Shown: positions 41,965 through 51,957, counted from the stretch's first letter. The stretch: 64,000 nucleotides of DNA from Candidatus Thermoflexus tengchongensis (GCA_016842085.1 JAEVEX010000075.1:1-64000); one strand, 5' to 3'. Notes: generated by a model from the sequence alone, not told the origin. Numbers and translations: made by a program.

Positions 41965-43419
41965 TCATGGAGCAGGGCGGATGACCACCATATGGACGTT
42001 GGTCATCTCCTCGATGGCGTAGCGCACACCCTCCCTCCCCAGGCCACTTCCCTTCACACCTCCATAGGGCATGTGATCCGCCCGGTAGCTGGGCGTGTCG
42101 TTGATGATGATCCCGCCGAAATCCAGCCCCTGGATGGCCCGCAGCACGCGGTTGATGTCCCGGGTGAACACCGCCACCTGCAGCCCATACTCGGTGGCGT
42201 TGGCGGCCGCCAGGGCTTCCTCAAAGTCCTCCGCGTCCAGCACCGATGCCACCGGCCCGAACACCTCCTCCCGCACCACCCGCATCTCCGGCCGCACCCG
42301 GATCAGCACAGTGGGCCACACGACCGGCCCCTCCCGCCGGGCGCCCGTGACCGCCTCGGCGCCGCCGTGGAGGGCCTCCTGGATCCATCCCTCCACCCGC
42401 ATGGCCTCCCGCTCGTCGATCAGCGGCCCCACATCCACCCGTTCGTCCAGGGGATCCCCTACCACCATCTCCGAGGCCGCACGGCTGAAGGTCTCCACCA
42501 GCGGCTCGAAGATCCTCCGCACCCCATAGATCCGCTGAACCGAGATGCAGACCTGGCCGGAGTTGTAGAAGGCCCCCACGGCCAGCCGCCGCGCCACCCA
42601 ATCCAGATCCTTCACATCCTCAGCCACGATCACCGGTGTGGTGTTGCCCAGCTCCAGTGTGAGCTTCTTGATCCCTACCACCCGGGTCAGCCGATCCCCA
42701 ACGGCCCGGCTCCCGGTGAAGCTCACCTTTCCGACCCCGGGATGGGCCGCCAGCCATTCGCCCACCGTGCCGCCCGGCCCGAAGATCAGGTTGAACCCTC
42801 CCGCCGGGACGCCGGAGGCTTCCAGCACCTGGGCCAGCTTCACGGCGGTCAGGGGCGTGGCGCTGGCTGGCTTCAAAACCACCGCGTTCCCCGCGGCCAG
42901 GGCCGGTGCGACCTTATGCGCCACCAGGTTCAGCGGGAAGTTGAATGGCGTGATGGCGGCCACCACGCCCACCGGCCGCCGCACGTAGAACCCGAAGTAT
43001 CCCTCTCCGGCGGGCACCGCGTCCAGGGGGATCACCTCCCCCTCAATGCGCCGGGCCTCCTCCGCGGCGATGGTGAAGGTCCAGATAGCCCGCTCCACCT
43101 CCGCGCGGGCCCACTTCAACGCCTTCCCCGCCTCGGCGGCGATCAGCCGGGCGAATTCCTCTTTCCGCTCCCGGATCCGTTCCGCTGCCCCCCGCAGGAT
43201 CTCCGCCCGTCGCCAGGCAGGCAACGACGCCATCGCCTTCGCACCCTCCTGCGCCGCCGCCACCGCTGCCTCCACATCCTCCCGCCGGGCCTCCGGAACG
43301 GTCCCGATCACCTCCCCCGTGTATTTGTCCCGAACCGGGATCGGCGTCCCGCCATCCACCCACTGGCCCCCGATGAACTGCTTCGCCTCCCCAAACAGAA
43401 CCCGCTCGCGAATCGCCAT
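41965..43419 (-). CDS. Aldehyde dehydrogenase
   Basis: 484 residues of the NAD(P)-dependent ALDH superfamily. The catalytic cysteine is in NSGQVCIS, the general-base glutamate in LELGNTTPVIV, and the cofactor motif FTGSRAVGDRL is clear. Closest in pattern to lactaldehyde, succinate-semialdehyde and non-phosphorylating glyceraldehyde-3-phosphate dehydrogenases. ATG 43419 has AGGAGGTG. It is separated by about 105 bases from the substrate-binding protein gene upstream. Confidence 0.9.
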   Translation of the reverse strand: MAIRERVLFGEAKQFIGGQWVDGGTPIPVRDKYTGEVIGTVPEARREDVEAAVAAAQEGAKAMASLPAWRRAEILRGAAERIRERKEEFARLIAAEAGKALKWARAEVERAIWTFTIAAEEARRIEGEVIPLDAVPAGEGYFGFYVRRPVGVVAAITPFNFPLNLVAHKVAPALAAGNAVVLKPASATPLTAVKLAQVLEASGVPAGGFNLIFGPGGTVGEWLAAHPGVGKVSFTGSRAVGDRLTRVVGIKKLTLELGNTTPVIVAEDVKDLDWVARRLAVGAFYNSGQVCISVQRIYGVRRIFEPLVETFSRAASEMVVGDPLDERVDVGPLIDEREAMRVEGWIQEALHGGAEAVTGARREGPVVWPTVLIRVRPEMRVVREEVFGPVASVLDAEDFEEALAAANATEYGLQVAVFTRDINRVLRAIQGLDFGGIIINDTPSYRADHMPYGGVKGSGLGREGVRYAIEEMTNVHMVVIRPAP

Positions 43420-43525
43420 GATGCACCTCCTGTTCGGGCTGAGATCGTCCCCCATCCAGGGGAAGAAGCCGGGCAGGCTTCATCGATTCCCCCTCCAGGT
43501 TACCATGAGTCCGCCATCCAGTCCC

Positions 43526-44665
43526 TCAAAAGATCCCCACCTCCGGCGGCGGGGTGATGGCCTCGCCCCGGAACGTCCAGATGGGATCCAGGATCCGGAA
43601 GGGGTAATCGGGGTGGGCTTTGGTCTCGCCCCACACGACATCCGCCACCACCTGATGATCCTCCCGGCGCAGGACGATCCAGCCCATGGGCGCCTGGTAG
43701 CCGATGCCCTCCAGATAGGGGATGAGCGCCTCCGGCTCCAGCGTCCCGGCCCGCCGGATCGCCATGGCCAGCAGACGGAGGCCGAGGTAAGCATTCTGGG
43801 CATTGTAGCTGGGATAGCGGCCATAATGCTGGAAGTAAGCCGCCACGAAGCGCCGGTTCTCCGGCGTCTCCGGCCATCGGAACCAGTAGCGGGTTCCCAC
43901 CCAGAGCCCTTCGGGCATCTCATCGCCCAGGGCCTCCAGCACCTCCAGGGCGGCTCCCAGCTCCATGAAGACGGCGCAGCGCCGGAACAGCCCCATGGCC
44001 TTCCCCTGCTGGATCAGGCGGACCAGATCGCCGCCCCACGAGGAGATCCAGAGCGCCTCCGCCCCCGAGCGCATCGCCCGCTGGATCCAGGGGGTGAGAT
44101 CCTCCGCCCCTGGTGGGTGGAAGATCCCCTCCGGGAGCAGCTCGGTCTCCGGCTTGAGCTCCCGCAGAAACCGGGAGAAATACGCCCACGAGAAATAGCC
44201 GAAGGAGTAATCCGGCCCCAGGGTGGTCCAGGTGGTGTAGGGCAACGGAGCCACCAGGAGGGCCCCCGCCCGGGCGTTCTGGGCGACGTTGATGCTGCAG
44301 CGGAACACATACGGGTTGAAGAGCTCCCCGGTGATCCGCGGGCTGGCCGCGTGGGTGATCATCAGCACCGCCCGGAGCTCCGGAAGCAAGGGGACCACGG
44401 CCTCGGCAATGGCGCTGGAGTCGATGCCGATGAACAGACGGATGCCCAGCTCCCGCGCCATACGGCGGACGGTCTCCACAGCGTGGATCGGGTTTTTCTC
44501 GTCCTCGATGAACAGCTCTACCGGCTGGCCCAGGAGGCCGCCAGCAGCGTTGATCTCCTCCGCGGCCAGCTCGAGGCCTCGCCGGGCGGAGGCTCCATAG
44601 GCGGCCGCTGCCCCGGAAAGGGCATACAGGGCGCCGATGCGGATCGCCGACCCCGGAAGCCCCAT
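43526..44665 (-). CDS. LivK-type substrate-binding protein without signal peptide
   Basis: 379 residues with the type I periplasmic-binding fold: IRIGALYALSGAAAAYGASA, GLELAAEEINAAGGLLGQPV and the hinge regions are as in LivK, UrtA and AmiC. It begins directly with the first beta strand; there is no signal peptide or lipobox, unlike the two other binding proteins of this locus. It may be an AmiC-like cytoplasmic sensor, or the secretion signal may be lost. ATG 44665 overlaps the livF stop region, with GGGGAG five bases before it. An alternative GTG at 44671 would not add a signal peptide. Confidence 0.8.
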   Translation of the reverse strand: MGLPGSAIRIGALYALSGAAAAYGASARRGLELAAEEINAAGGLLGQPVELFIEDEKNPIHAVETVRRMARELGIRLFIGIDSSAIAEAVVPLLPELRAVLMITHAASPRITGELFNPYVFRCSINVAQNARAGALLVAPLPYTTWTTLGPDYSFGYFSWAYFSRFLRELKPETELLPEGIFHPPGAEDLTPWIQRAMRSGAEALWISSWGGDLVRLIQQGKAMGLFRRCAVFMELGAALEVLEALGDEMPEGLWVGTRYWFRWPETPENRRFVAAYFQHYGRYPSYNAQNAYLGLRLLAMAIRRAGTLEPEALIPYLEGIGYQAPMGWIVLRREDHQVVADVVWGETKAHPDYPFRILDPIWTFRGEAITPPPEVGIF

Positions 44666-44667
44666 TC

Positions 44668-45324
44668 TCACTCCCCTTCCCCGGTAGCCTGGATCTCCCC
44701 ACGCTCGATGGTGTAGATGCGGGCGGCCAGGGCGCTGACACGATGCAGATCGGACTCCGCGATCAGGATCGCCATGCCCTTTAACTGGAGATCCCGCAAG
44801 ATCTCCCCCATGCGGAGGGCCATAGCGGGCGCCAGCCCCTCGAAGGGCTCATCCAGGAGCAGCAGGCGGGCTCCGGGCATCAGCGCCCGGGCCAGGGCCA
44901 CCAGCTTCTGCTGGCCACCGCTCAGCTGCGCCGCTCGCCGTCCGGCCAGCTCCTCCACCTCCGGCATCAAACGGTAAATCCAGCGGAGACGGTCCGGGGC
45001 GTCCCGCATCCCGATCGCCCAGGCCGGGAGCAGGAGGTTCTCCTCCACGGTGAGCGGGCCGATCAGGCGGCGATCCTCGGGCACGTAGCCGATCCCCAGG
45101 CTGGCCCGTCGGTGGGCCGGGAGACGGGTCAGATCCGCCCGCTCAAAACGGATGGAACCGGAGCGGACCGGAACCAGCCCCATGATCGCGCGCAGGGTGG
45201 TGGTCTTGCCCGCTCCATTGCGGCCCACCAGTCCGATAATCCGCCCCTCCGGCACCTCCAGACTCACCCCCCGGAGGATCGGGAAGCCTCGAAGCGAGAC
45301 GTGGACGTTCTCCAGCTCCAGCAT
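44668..45324 (-). CDS. livF: Branched-chain amino acid-type ABC transporter ATPase LivF (system 1)
   Basis: 218 residues. Walker A GRNGAGKTT, Q-loop, signature LSGGQQK, Walker B LLLLDEP and switch histidine/serine region IAESDLH (the usual H is replaced by a serine-containing ESD variant). Short LivF form. It drives import together with LivG, LivM and LivH encoded just upstream. Only three bases separate it from livG. Confidence 0.9.
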   Translation of the reverse strand: MLELENVHVSLRGFPILRGVSLEVPEGRIIGLVGRNGAGKTTTLRAIMGLVPVRSGSIRFERADLTRLPAHRRASLGIGYVPEDRRLIGPLTVEENLLLPAWAIGMRDAPDRLRWIYRLMPEVEELAGRRAAQLSGGQQKLVALARALMPGARLLLLDEPFEGLAPAMALRMGEILRDLQLKGMAILIAESDLHRVSALAARIYTIERGEIQATGEGE

Positions 45325-45327
45325 CCC

Positions 45328-46074
45328 TCACTCCCACCCCAGCACAGCGCGTCGGACCGCAGCGTCCGCAAACAGGGTCTGGGGATCACCGTCCGCCACC
45401 ACGCGGCCGCTGTGGAAGACCAGCACCCGCTCCGCATAGCGATACACCACTTCCATATCGTGCTCCACGAAGAGCGTGGTCACCCCGGAACGCCGCAGGA
45501 CCTCCATCACGACCTCCATAACCTCAAACTTGTCCCGGGTGCTGACCCCGCTGGTCGGCTCGTCCATCAGGAGCACGGCCGGCCGCAGGGCCAGCGCCAT
45601 GGCCACATCGAGGAGCTTGCGGCCTCCCTCCGGCAGCTCCCCCACTGGCCGCTCCGCGTGATCCGTTAGGTTGAACGCAGCGAGAAGCTCCAGCGCCTCC
45701 GCTACTTCATGGTCCCGCCGCAGCGGCCGCCAGAAGTCCAACCCCCGCCCGCTCCGGGCAGCGATCGCCAGCAACATGTTCTCCAGGACCGTCAGCCCGG
45801 GGTAAAGCTGCGGGATCTGGAAGGAGCGGACGATACCCATCCGGGTGATGGTTCGGGGCGGAAGCCCCGTGATGTCCGTCCCCCGATACAGGATCCGACC
45901 TCGATCCGGCCGGAGGTAGCCGGTGATCAGGTTGAGGAAGGTCGTCTTCCCGGCCCCGTTAGGCCCTACCAGACCCACCCGCTCCCCGGATCGGATCTGC
46001 ACATTCACATCCTCGGCCGCCACCACCCGGCCAAAGGTCCGGGTCAGGCCCCGCGTTTCCAGGACCACGACCAT
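45328..46074 (-). CDS. livG: Branched-chain amino acid-type ABC transporter ATPase LivG (system 1)
   Basis: 248 residues. Walker A GPNGAGKTT and Walker B VLLMDEP are intact and the switch motif is EHDMEVV. The signature, usually LSGGQ or LSYGQ, reads LPEGGRK, a tolerated LivG variant. LivG-specific RSFQIPQLYPGLTVLENML follows. The start overlaps the end of livM by 31 bases. Confidence 0.9.
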   Translation of the reverse strand: MVVVLETRGLTRTFGRVVAAEDVNVQIRSGERVGLVGPNGAGKTTFLNLITGYLRPDRGRILYRGTDITGLPPRTITRMGIVRSFQIPQLYPGLTVLENMLLAIAARSGRGLDFWRPLRRDHEVAEALELLAAFNLTDHAERPVGELPEGGRKLLDVAMALALRPAVLLMDEPTSGVSTRDKFEVMEVVMEVLRRSGVTTLFVEHDMEVVYRYAERVLVFHSGRVVADGDPQTLFADAAVRRAVLGWE

Positions 46075-47012
46075 CCCGACATCCTCCGAGCGATGAGCTC
46101 ATAGAGCGTCCAGAGCCCTCCGGGCGCGAACCCCACGATGACCAGCATGATCAGGCCCAGCCCCATCTGCCAGGTGTAAGGGAAATATTTATAGGTGTAA
46201 GTTCGGAGGAACTCGAAGACAATCGATCCGGCCAGCGGGGCGAAGACGCTCCCCGTCCCGCCCAGGAGGGCCACGAAGACGAATTCCCCTGAAGTGGTCC
46301 AGTAGGCCAGGTTAGGATCGACATGGCCCACGCTCATCGCGCTCAGGGCGCCGCCCAGGCCGCCCATCGCGCCCACCAGCAGGACCGCGAGGTAAAGAGC
46401 GCGGCTCACGGAAAGGCCCAGATATTCCACCCGCACCTCGTTATCCCGGATCGCCCGCATCGTGTAGCCTAAGGGGGATCGGAGATACCGGAAGATCAGG
46501 AAGACCATCGCCCCGACCCCGACGAGGGTGAACAGATACAGAACGGATCCCAGCTGCGCTTCTGGGGGGCTCCATCCCAGGAACGTCGGAGGAGCGATAC
46601 GCAGGCCATCGGTCCCGCCGGTGATGCGGTAGGCCTTCACCAGGATCCCGTAGAAGATCATCGAAAAGGCCAGGGTGAGCATGGCGAAGAAGATTCCCCG
46701 GTAGCGGGCCAGGAGCGGCCCAACGAGCGCGGCGATCCCCAGTCCAGCCCCGGCCCCCAGGATCGCCCCCAGGAAGGCGTCCCGGATCCCCAGATCCCGC
46801 ATAGCGAACCCCACCGCATAGGCTCCCGCGGCGAAGAAGAGCCCCTGCCCGAAGGAGACAAGCCCGGCCTGCATCAACAGGACCACCCCCAGCACCAGCA
46901 ATCCCCGGGCCAGGGCGAGGGTGAGGAGAAAGCGGCTCCAGCCGGGCAGAAGAAGGCCCAGCCCGACGAACAACGCGATCAGGATCAGCCCACCGAGGCG
47001 GTGGAGGTTCAT
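46044..47012 (-). CDS. livM: Branched-chain amino acid-type ABC permease LivM (system 1)
   Basis: 322 residues, about nine membrane helices. LVSFGQGLFFAAGAYAVGFA and ALLGGTGSVFAPLAGSIVFE are the LivM signatures that contact the ATPases. It shares ATGA with the end of livH. Forms the channel with LivH. Confidence 0.9.
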   Translation of the reverse strand: MNLHRLGGLILIALFVGLGLLLPGWSRFLLTLALARGLLVLGVVLLMQAGLVSFGQGLFFAAGAYAVGFAMRDLGIRDAFLGAILGAGAGLGIAALVGPLLARYRGIFFAMLTLAFSMIFYGILVKAYRITGGTDGLRIAPPTFLGWSPPEAQLGSVLYLFTLVGVGAMVFLIFRYLRSPLGYTMRAIRDNEVRVEYLGLSVSRALYLAVLLVGAMGGLGGALSAMSVGHVDPNLAYWTTSGEFVFVALLGGTGSVFAPLAGSIVFEFLRTYTYKYFPYTWQMGLGLIMLVIVGFAPGGLWTLYELIARRMSGWSWSWKRGA

Positions 47013-47905
47013 ACCCGCCGCACCTCCTCGATGGCGAACAGGCCCTGCGGACGGAACAGCAGGACCAGCGCCATGACGAGATAGATCGCGAAGAGCTCCA
47101 GCTCCGGGATCCGATGCACCATCAGGGAGCGGACCACGCCCACCAGGAGGGCCCCGATGGCCGAGCCCTCCAGGCTTCCCAGCCCCCCGATCACCACCAC
47201 CGCGAAGGCCAGGACGATCACTTCCACCGAGAGGCCGGGGACCACGGAGATCATCGGCGCGGTGAAAGCGCCCCCCAGGGCGGCCAGGATCGCCCCCAGG
47301 GTGAAGGTGAGGAGGAAGAGCCGGGGCACGTTCGCCCCCAGCGCCACGCTGATCTCGGGATCATGGATGATGGCCACCACCAGCCGGCCGACGCGGGTGC
47401 GATGAAGGAAGAGATACAGCCCCCCGCTGGCCAGCAGGGCGACTCCAATGAGCAGGAGGCTGTAGCCCGGATATGGGATGCCCGCCAGCTGGACCGTCCC
47501 CAGCAGCCCGTAGGGTTTATAGGCGTAATAGGGGTTCACGCCCCACACGAGCTTCATCCCATCTTCCAGGATCAGGAAGAGGGCATAGGTGGCCAGGAGC
47601 TGGTAAACGGGATCCCGTCCGTAGATCCATCGCAACAGCCCCCGCTCGATCAGCGGGCCAGCCACGATCCCGATGATCAGCGCGGCGCCGAGCAGCGCTA
47701 CATAGCTCCCGGGAGGCCAGAGCCCCCGATCAAAATAGAACAGCACCGCCGAAGCCGCCGCGTATGCCCCCATGGCGTAAAGGCTCCCATGGGCTAGGTT
47801 CAGGATCCGCAACACCCCGTAGATCAGGGTGAGCCCTGCCGAGATCAGGAAAAGCCAGGAGGCATACACCAGCCCATCGATCAGGATGATCGCCAGTTGC
47901 TCCAT
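47009..47905 (-). CDS. livH: Branched-chain amino acid-type ABC permease LivH (system 1)
   Basis: 298 residues, about eight membrane helices. GLTLIYGVLRILNLAHGSLY opens the domain and VVIGGLGSLEGSAIGALLVG is the coupling loop. ATG 47905 is chosen for its AGGAGAGGG site. It lies 75 bases after the binding-protein gene. Confidence 0.9.
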   Translation of the reverse strand: MEQLAIILIDGLVYASWLFLISAGLTLIYGVLRILNLAHGSLYAMGAYAAASAVLFYFDRGLWPPGSYVALLGAALIIGIVAGPLIERGLLRWIYGRDPVYQLLATYALFLILEDGMKLVWGVNPYYAYKPYGLLGTVQLAGIPYPGYSLLLIGVALLASGGLYLFLHRTRVGRLVVAIIHDPEISVALGANVPRLFLLTFTLGAILAALGGAFTAPMISVVPGLSVEVIVLAFAVVVIGGLGSLEGSAIGALLVGVVRSLMVHRIPELELFAIYLVMALVLLFRPQGLFAIEEVRRV

Positions 47906-47980
47906 CCCTCTCCTCTCCATGCTCCGCTCCATGTCGGAGGGGAAGCCGGGGCCTGCACCCCGGCTTCCCCTCTATTCGGG

Positions 47981-49411
47981 TTACGGGCACTTCGCTCCGG
48001 GGAACCCCTGGGCGATCCAGTCCGGGGTCTTCATGCCATCCGGCGGGTTCACACATTCCGCAGGGAACTCCATCACGTCGGTGAGCTTCACCTCCCCGGT
48101 CGCCGGATCGAAGTCCCCGGTGATCCCCAGGACCACCGGCTCCACCGCCTGATGGCCCTTGCCCAGGGCCATGCGAATCGTCCCGCTGGGGGTCTCGAAT
48201 TCCAGATGCTCAAAGGCGGCGATCACCTGATCCCCCGTCGGCCACTTCCCGCCGTTGGCGGCGATGGCCTTCTCGTAGGCGGCCTTCACGCCCAGGATGG
48301 CCTGGGCGATATGGTAAGAGGGATAGACCGGGCGGACCACGTAGCGGTCTTTATAGATCTTCACGAACCAGTCGTTGAGCGGTGTCTTCGGGGCCAGGAC
48401 GCCGTGAGGGCCACGGGCGGCGATCACAACACCCTTTGGCATGTCCCGGCCCAGGCGGGGGAGGATGGTATCTCCGGTGGTCAGGACAACCAGGCTCTGC
48501 TGGAAGAGCCCGCGGGGGGATGCCTGGATCACGAAAGCCTCCAGATCGCCGCCCCAGAAGCTGGAGTGGACTACCTCCGGACGGGCGGCCAGCAGGGCGG
48601 AGAGCTCGGCGGAATACTCACCGGCAAACAGCTTGGGGAAATGCTCCCCTGCCACCTGGACGTCGGGCTTCAGCTTGCGAACCGAATCCCGGAAGGCGGC
48701 CCAGGAGTCCTGGCCCCAGGCGTAGTTCTGGTTGATCCCGGCGATGCTGCGGAGATTGGGCTTCATCCGCAGGATATAGCGGGCCGCGCCGACGTTCTCG
48801 ATCACCTGATGGGCATGGGTGCGAAACACATACCGGTAATCCCGTTCCTCGAAGATCTGATTGGTGCCGCAGTCGAAGAGCACCGTGAGGGTCTTGAGCT
48901 CCTCTGCCACCGGCGCCACCGCCAGGCAATCGGCGCTGGAGATGTAGCCGATCACCAGATCCACTTTCTCCTCGAGGACGAGACGGCGGAACTCCGCGAC
49001 CTGCTTCTCCGCCCCTCCGGCCTCGTCCACATAAATGGCCTGGATCGGCACGCCTCCGATGCCTTTCTGGTCATACGGGGCGGGCGCCTTGCCCGCATTC
49101 AGGTTCTCAATCAGCACCTCCGCGGCGTTGCGGGCCGGCACCCCGAAGGGCGAGGCCGCCGGACCGGAGAGGAAGGTCACGATGCCGATCTTGAGGGCCG
49201 CCGGCGCGCCCGGGACGGCTGGAGTTGGCGTGGGCGGCGCTGCCGTCGGTGTCGGGCCGGCTGGTGCCGGGGTGGGGCTCGGCGCAGGGGCCACCGTCGT
49301 CGGCGTGGGCGGCACCGGGGACGGCGTGGGGGTGGGTGTAGCCGCCGGAACGCACGCTCCGATCAGGAGCGCCAGGATCAGCCCACTCCATAGCCAGCGC
49401 TTCGCATTCAT
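47981..49411 (-). CDS. Lipoprotein substrate-binding protein (LivK type, system 1)
   Basis: 476 residues. Signal peptide with lipobox LIGAC; C20 would be lipidated. A Pro/Thr/Ala-rich linker (about 22-65) tethers the type I binding domain, which contains LKIGIVTFLSGPAASPFGVP and WGQDSWAAF. The ligand could be an amino acid, amide, urea or other small acid. GGAGGG precedes ATG 49411. First gene of the system 1 transporter and separated by 147 bases (nothing notable apart from AT-rich TTATAT) from the amidohydrolase gene. Confidence 0.9.
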   Translation of the reverse strand: MNAKRWLWSGLILALLIGACVPAATPTPTPSPVPPTPTTVAPAPSPTPAPAGPTPTAAPPTPTPAVPGAPAALKIGIVTFLSGPAASPFGVPARNAAEVLIENLNAGKAPAPYDQKGIGGVPIQAIYVDEAGGAEKQVAEFRRLVLEEKVDLVIGYISSADCLAVAPVAEELKTLTVLFDCGTNQIFEERDYRYVFRTHAHQVIENVGAARYILRMKPNLRSIAGINQNYAWGQDSWAAFRDSVRKLKPDVQVAGEHFPKLFAGEYSAELSALLAARPEVVHSSFWGGDLEAFVIQASPRGLFQQSLVVLTTGDTILPRLGRDMPKGVVIAARGPHGVLAPKTPLNDWFVKIYKDRYVVRPVYPSYHIAQAILGVKAAYEKAIAANGGKWPTGDQVIAAFEHLEFETPSGTIRMALGKGHQAVEPVVLGITGDFDPATGEVKLTDVMEFPAECVNPPDGMKTPDWIAQGFPGAKCP

Positions 49412-49558
49412 CGCTTCCCTCCTTTCTCGTAAGAAGTTCATCAGGCTCACATCCTTCCCTGACCCAAAGGGCCACGGGGAGGAGAGATATAAGCTGCGAG
49501 GGTCTTCGGTGCCCGCTGCGGCCTAAAAGCTCACAGGAAGAGGCCAGCCGCTTAACCC

Positions 49559-51163
49559 CTATGCCTCATACACTATCCGGCCCCCGATTACCGTCGCCCG
49601 GATAGGAATCGACTCCAGCGCTTCCGGATCAGTCTCAAAGGGATCGGCGCCCAGGACCACCAGATCCGCCCACCGGCCCGGTTCCAGGGTCCCCAGCTCG
49701 GCCTCGGCGAAGGCGGCGTAGGCGGCCCCGATGGTGTAAGCCCGCAGGGCTTCCTCGAGGGTGAAGGCCTCTTCGGGAACAAACGGGGTGCCGCTCTGGG
49801 TGCGGCGGACCACTGCCGCCTGGATCCCTTTCATGGGCGCGCCGTCCACCACAGGGCGATCGGAGCTCAACGCCACGGGCACGCCCCGCAGGGAGGCCAG
49901 GGGATAAGTCCATCGCATCCGCTCCTCGCCCAGCGCGATCCGGAAGCCGTCACCCAGCTCATAGAGAAAGCGAGGCTGGGTTACGACCACCACCTGCAGG
50001 CGCCGGATGCGCTCCAGGAGATCTGGGGCTAACACGCCACAGTGCTCGATGCGGGGGCGGAACCGTCCGGCTTCCGGCCCCATGACCTCCTCGATCGCAT
50101 CCAGGGCGACCTCGATGGCCCGATCCCCAATGGCGTGCATGGCCACCTGCCATCCCCCGGCATGGGCAAGCCGGATCAGCTCGAGCAACGTTTGGGGGTC
50201 TTTCACCAGCATGCCGGTGGCGTCGGGGGGATCCGCATAAGGCCGACGGAGGGCAGCGGTCCGGCCGATGAGGGAGCCGTCGATGAAGATCTTGATCGCC
50301 CCCAGCCGCAGGCGATCGCTTCCGAACCCGGTGTGAAGGCCGAAGGCGAAATCGAAGCGCCTGTCCCGGACGGCCAGCCGCTCCACGTCCACCATGAGCC
50401 AGACCCGCTGGGGGAGCAGCCCCTCCGCCACCGCTTCCTGGTAGGCCCGGAACTCCTCCGGCGCGATCCAGCCCGCCCAGGCATCCTGGGCGGCGGTGAT
50501 CCCCTCTTCGGCCATACGGCGGCCGGCGGCCGCCAGCGCGGCCTTCGTCTCCTCCAGCGTATAAGGAGGCAGGACCCGCTTGACCAGCTCCTGGGCGGTC
50601 TCCAGCAGCAGGCCGGTGGGCTCCCCGTCGGCATCGCGGACGATCCGGCCGCCGGGCGGGTCGGGCGTCTCCCGGGCGATCCCGGCGATCGCCAGGGCCT
50701 GCGAGTTCGCCACCCCCATGTGGCCGGAGATATGGGAGAGCCAGACGGGATGCTGAGGGGAGACCGGGTCCAGATCGTGGCGGGTGGGATGGCGACGCTC
50801 CCGCAGCTTGTTCTCGTTGTATCCTCCGCCTCGAATCCATTTGCCCGGCGGGGTCCGACGGACGTGGGCGGCCACGGCCGCCACGACATCGGCGATCGTC
50901 TGCGCCTCCCGCAGGTTGACCTCCACCAGGCTCAGGCCGAAGAGGAGGATGTGACAGTGAGCATCGTGGAAGCCCGGAAGCACCGTCCCCCCGCCAGCAT
51001 CCAGCACCCGGGTGCCCGGGCCGATCAGGGGCGCGATCTCCTCCTCGCGGCCCACGGCCAGGATCCGCCCGCGCCACGCGGCCAGGGCCTCCGCGAACGG
51101 AAGGCTTTCGGATAAGGTGCGGATGCGGGCGTTGCGAACCACAAAGTCCGCATGAATCCCCAT
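49559..51163 (-). CDS. YtcJ-like amidohydrolase
   Basis: 534 residues. Metal-dependent hydrolase with the beta-sandwich plus TIM barrel. HxH at H69 and H71 (HDAHCH), lysine in GAIKIFIDGSL, HAIGDRAIE, RIEHCG and the late aspartate SSDRP. These are the YtcJ group, which deacylates N-acyl amino acids or other amides. The start codon overlaps the stop of the upstream hydrolase gene (TGATG), so they are coupled. Located between two Liv-type transporters, it probably hydrolyses an imported amide. Confidence 0.9.
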   Translation of the reverse strand: MGIHADFVVRNARIRTLSESLPFAEALAAWRGRILAVGREEEIAPLIGPGTRVLDAGGGTVLPGFHDAHCHILLFGLSLVEVNLREAQTIADVVAAVAAHVRRTPPGKWIRGGGYNENKLRERRHPTRHDLDPVSPQHPVWLSHISGHMGVANSQALAIAGIARETPDPPGGRIVRDADGEPTGLLLETAQELVKRVLPPYTLEETKAALAAAGRRMAEEGITAAQDAWAGWIAPEEFRAYQEAVAEGLLPQRVWLMVDVERLAVRDRRFDFAFGLHTGFGSDRLRLGAIKIFIDGSLIGRTAALRRPYADPPDATGMLVKDPQTLLELIRLAHAGGWQVAMHAIGDRAIEVALDAIEEVMGPEAGRFRPRIEHCGVLAPDLLERIRRLQVVVVTQPRFLYELGDGFRIALGEERMRWTYPLASLRGVPVALSSDRPVVDGAPMKGIQAAVVRRTQSGTPFVPEEAFTLEEALRAYTIGAAYAAFAEAELGTLEPGRWADLVVLGADPFETDPEALESIPIRATVIGGRIVYEA

Positions 51164-51957
51164 CAGGCCCTCCGCTCCATCAATCGACATTCTTCGATGA
51201 ATTGCGTTAGCAAGGCGACCAGGCGATCGGGGGCTTCCTGGGCTGGGGAATGTCCGACACCGTGCCAGATCTCCAGGCTGCAGTTCGGGATGCGGGTGAA
51301 GAGCGTCGCGATCCCCTCAAAGGGGATCACCATATCCCGATCTCCCCACAGCACCAGGGTGGGCACCCGGAGTTCCGGGAGGCGTTCCACCACATGGAAG
51401 CGCGCCATGTCGTCCAGGGTGTCGAAGTAGGTTGCGGGGCCCCAGCGCAGGGCGTCGGCCACCAGCGCCTCCATCACCTCGGGCGCCGGCGGGGTAGCGA
51501 AGGCCAGCTGGATCATCGCCCGGATCCCTTCGGGATTGCCCTGCTGGGCCCGCACCCAGGCATCCATCTGGGGATCGGTGCGGGTGCCGAAGGGGGCCAG
51601 GGGGTTGACCAGCATAAGACCCTTCAGGCGCTCTGGATGATCCAGGGCGTAACGCAGGGCGATACCCCCACCCATGGAATGACCCACCAGGATGAAGGGG
51701 GAGAGCCCGAGGGCCTCCGCGAAGGCGTGAAGATCCGCCGCATAGCCCGCCAGGGTGTGCGTCCCCGACGCAGGATCCGACTCCCCGGCCCCCCGCAGAT
51801 CGACGGCGTAGCCGCGAACGCCCGGGGGCAGCCGGTCGAGGATCGGTAACCACCAGCGGTGGCTGCTCAGCCACCCGTGAACGAAGAGGACAACCTCCTC
51901 GCCCGCTCCCCGCTCTACGTAATGCATCCTCCCATCTCCGACGGAAACGAAGGGCAT
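51163..51957 (-). CDS. Alpha/beta hydrolase 1
   Basis: 264 residues. Oxyanion HGW, nucleophile S94 in GHSMGG, acid in WGDRDMV and base in GVGHSP make a complete triad. Esterase, lactonase or haloperoxidase-like activity is possible. GGGAGGTG precedes ATG. Followed immediately by the amidohydrolase and preceded after 57 bases by a second hydrolase, from which it differs clearly. Confidence 0.9.
   Translation of the reverse strand: MPFVSVGDGRMHYVERGAGEEVVLFVHGWLSSHRWWLPILDRLPPGVRGYAVDLRGAGESDPASGTHTLAGYAADLHAFAEALGLSPFILVGHSMGGGIALRYALDHPERLKGLMLVNPLAPFGTRTDPQMDAWVRAQQGNPEGIRAMIQLAFATPPAPEVMEALVADALRWGPATYFDTLDDMARFHVVERLPELRVPTLVLWGDRDMVIPFEGIATLFTRIPNCSLEIWHGVGHSPAQEAPDRLVALLTQFIEECRLMERRA

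Noticed and set aside
41992-43557. 521-codon forward open frame opposite the aldehyde dehydrogenase gene
   Set aside because: His/Pro-rich shadow without motifs; the ALDH active site is intact on the other strand.
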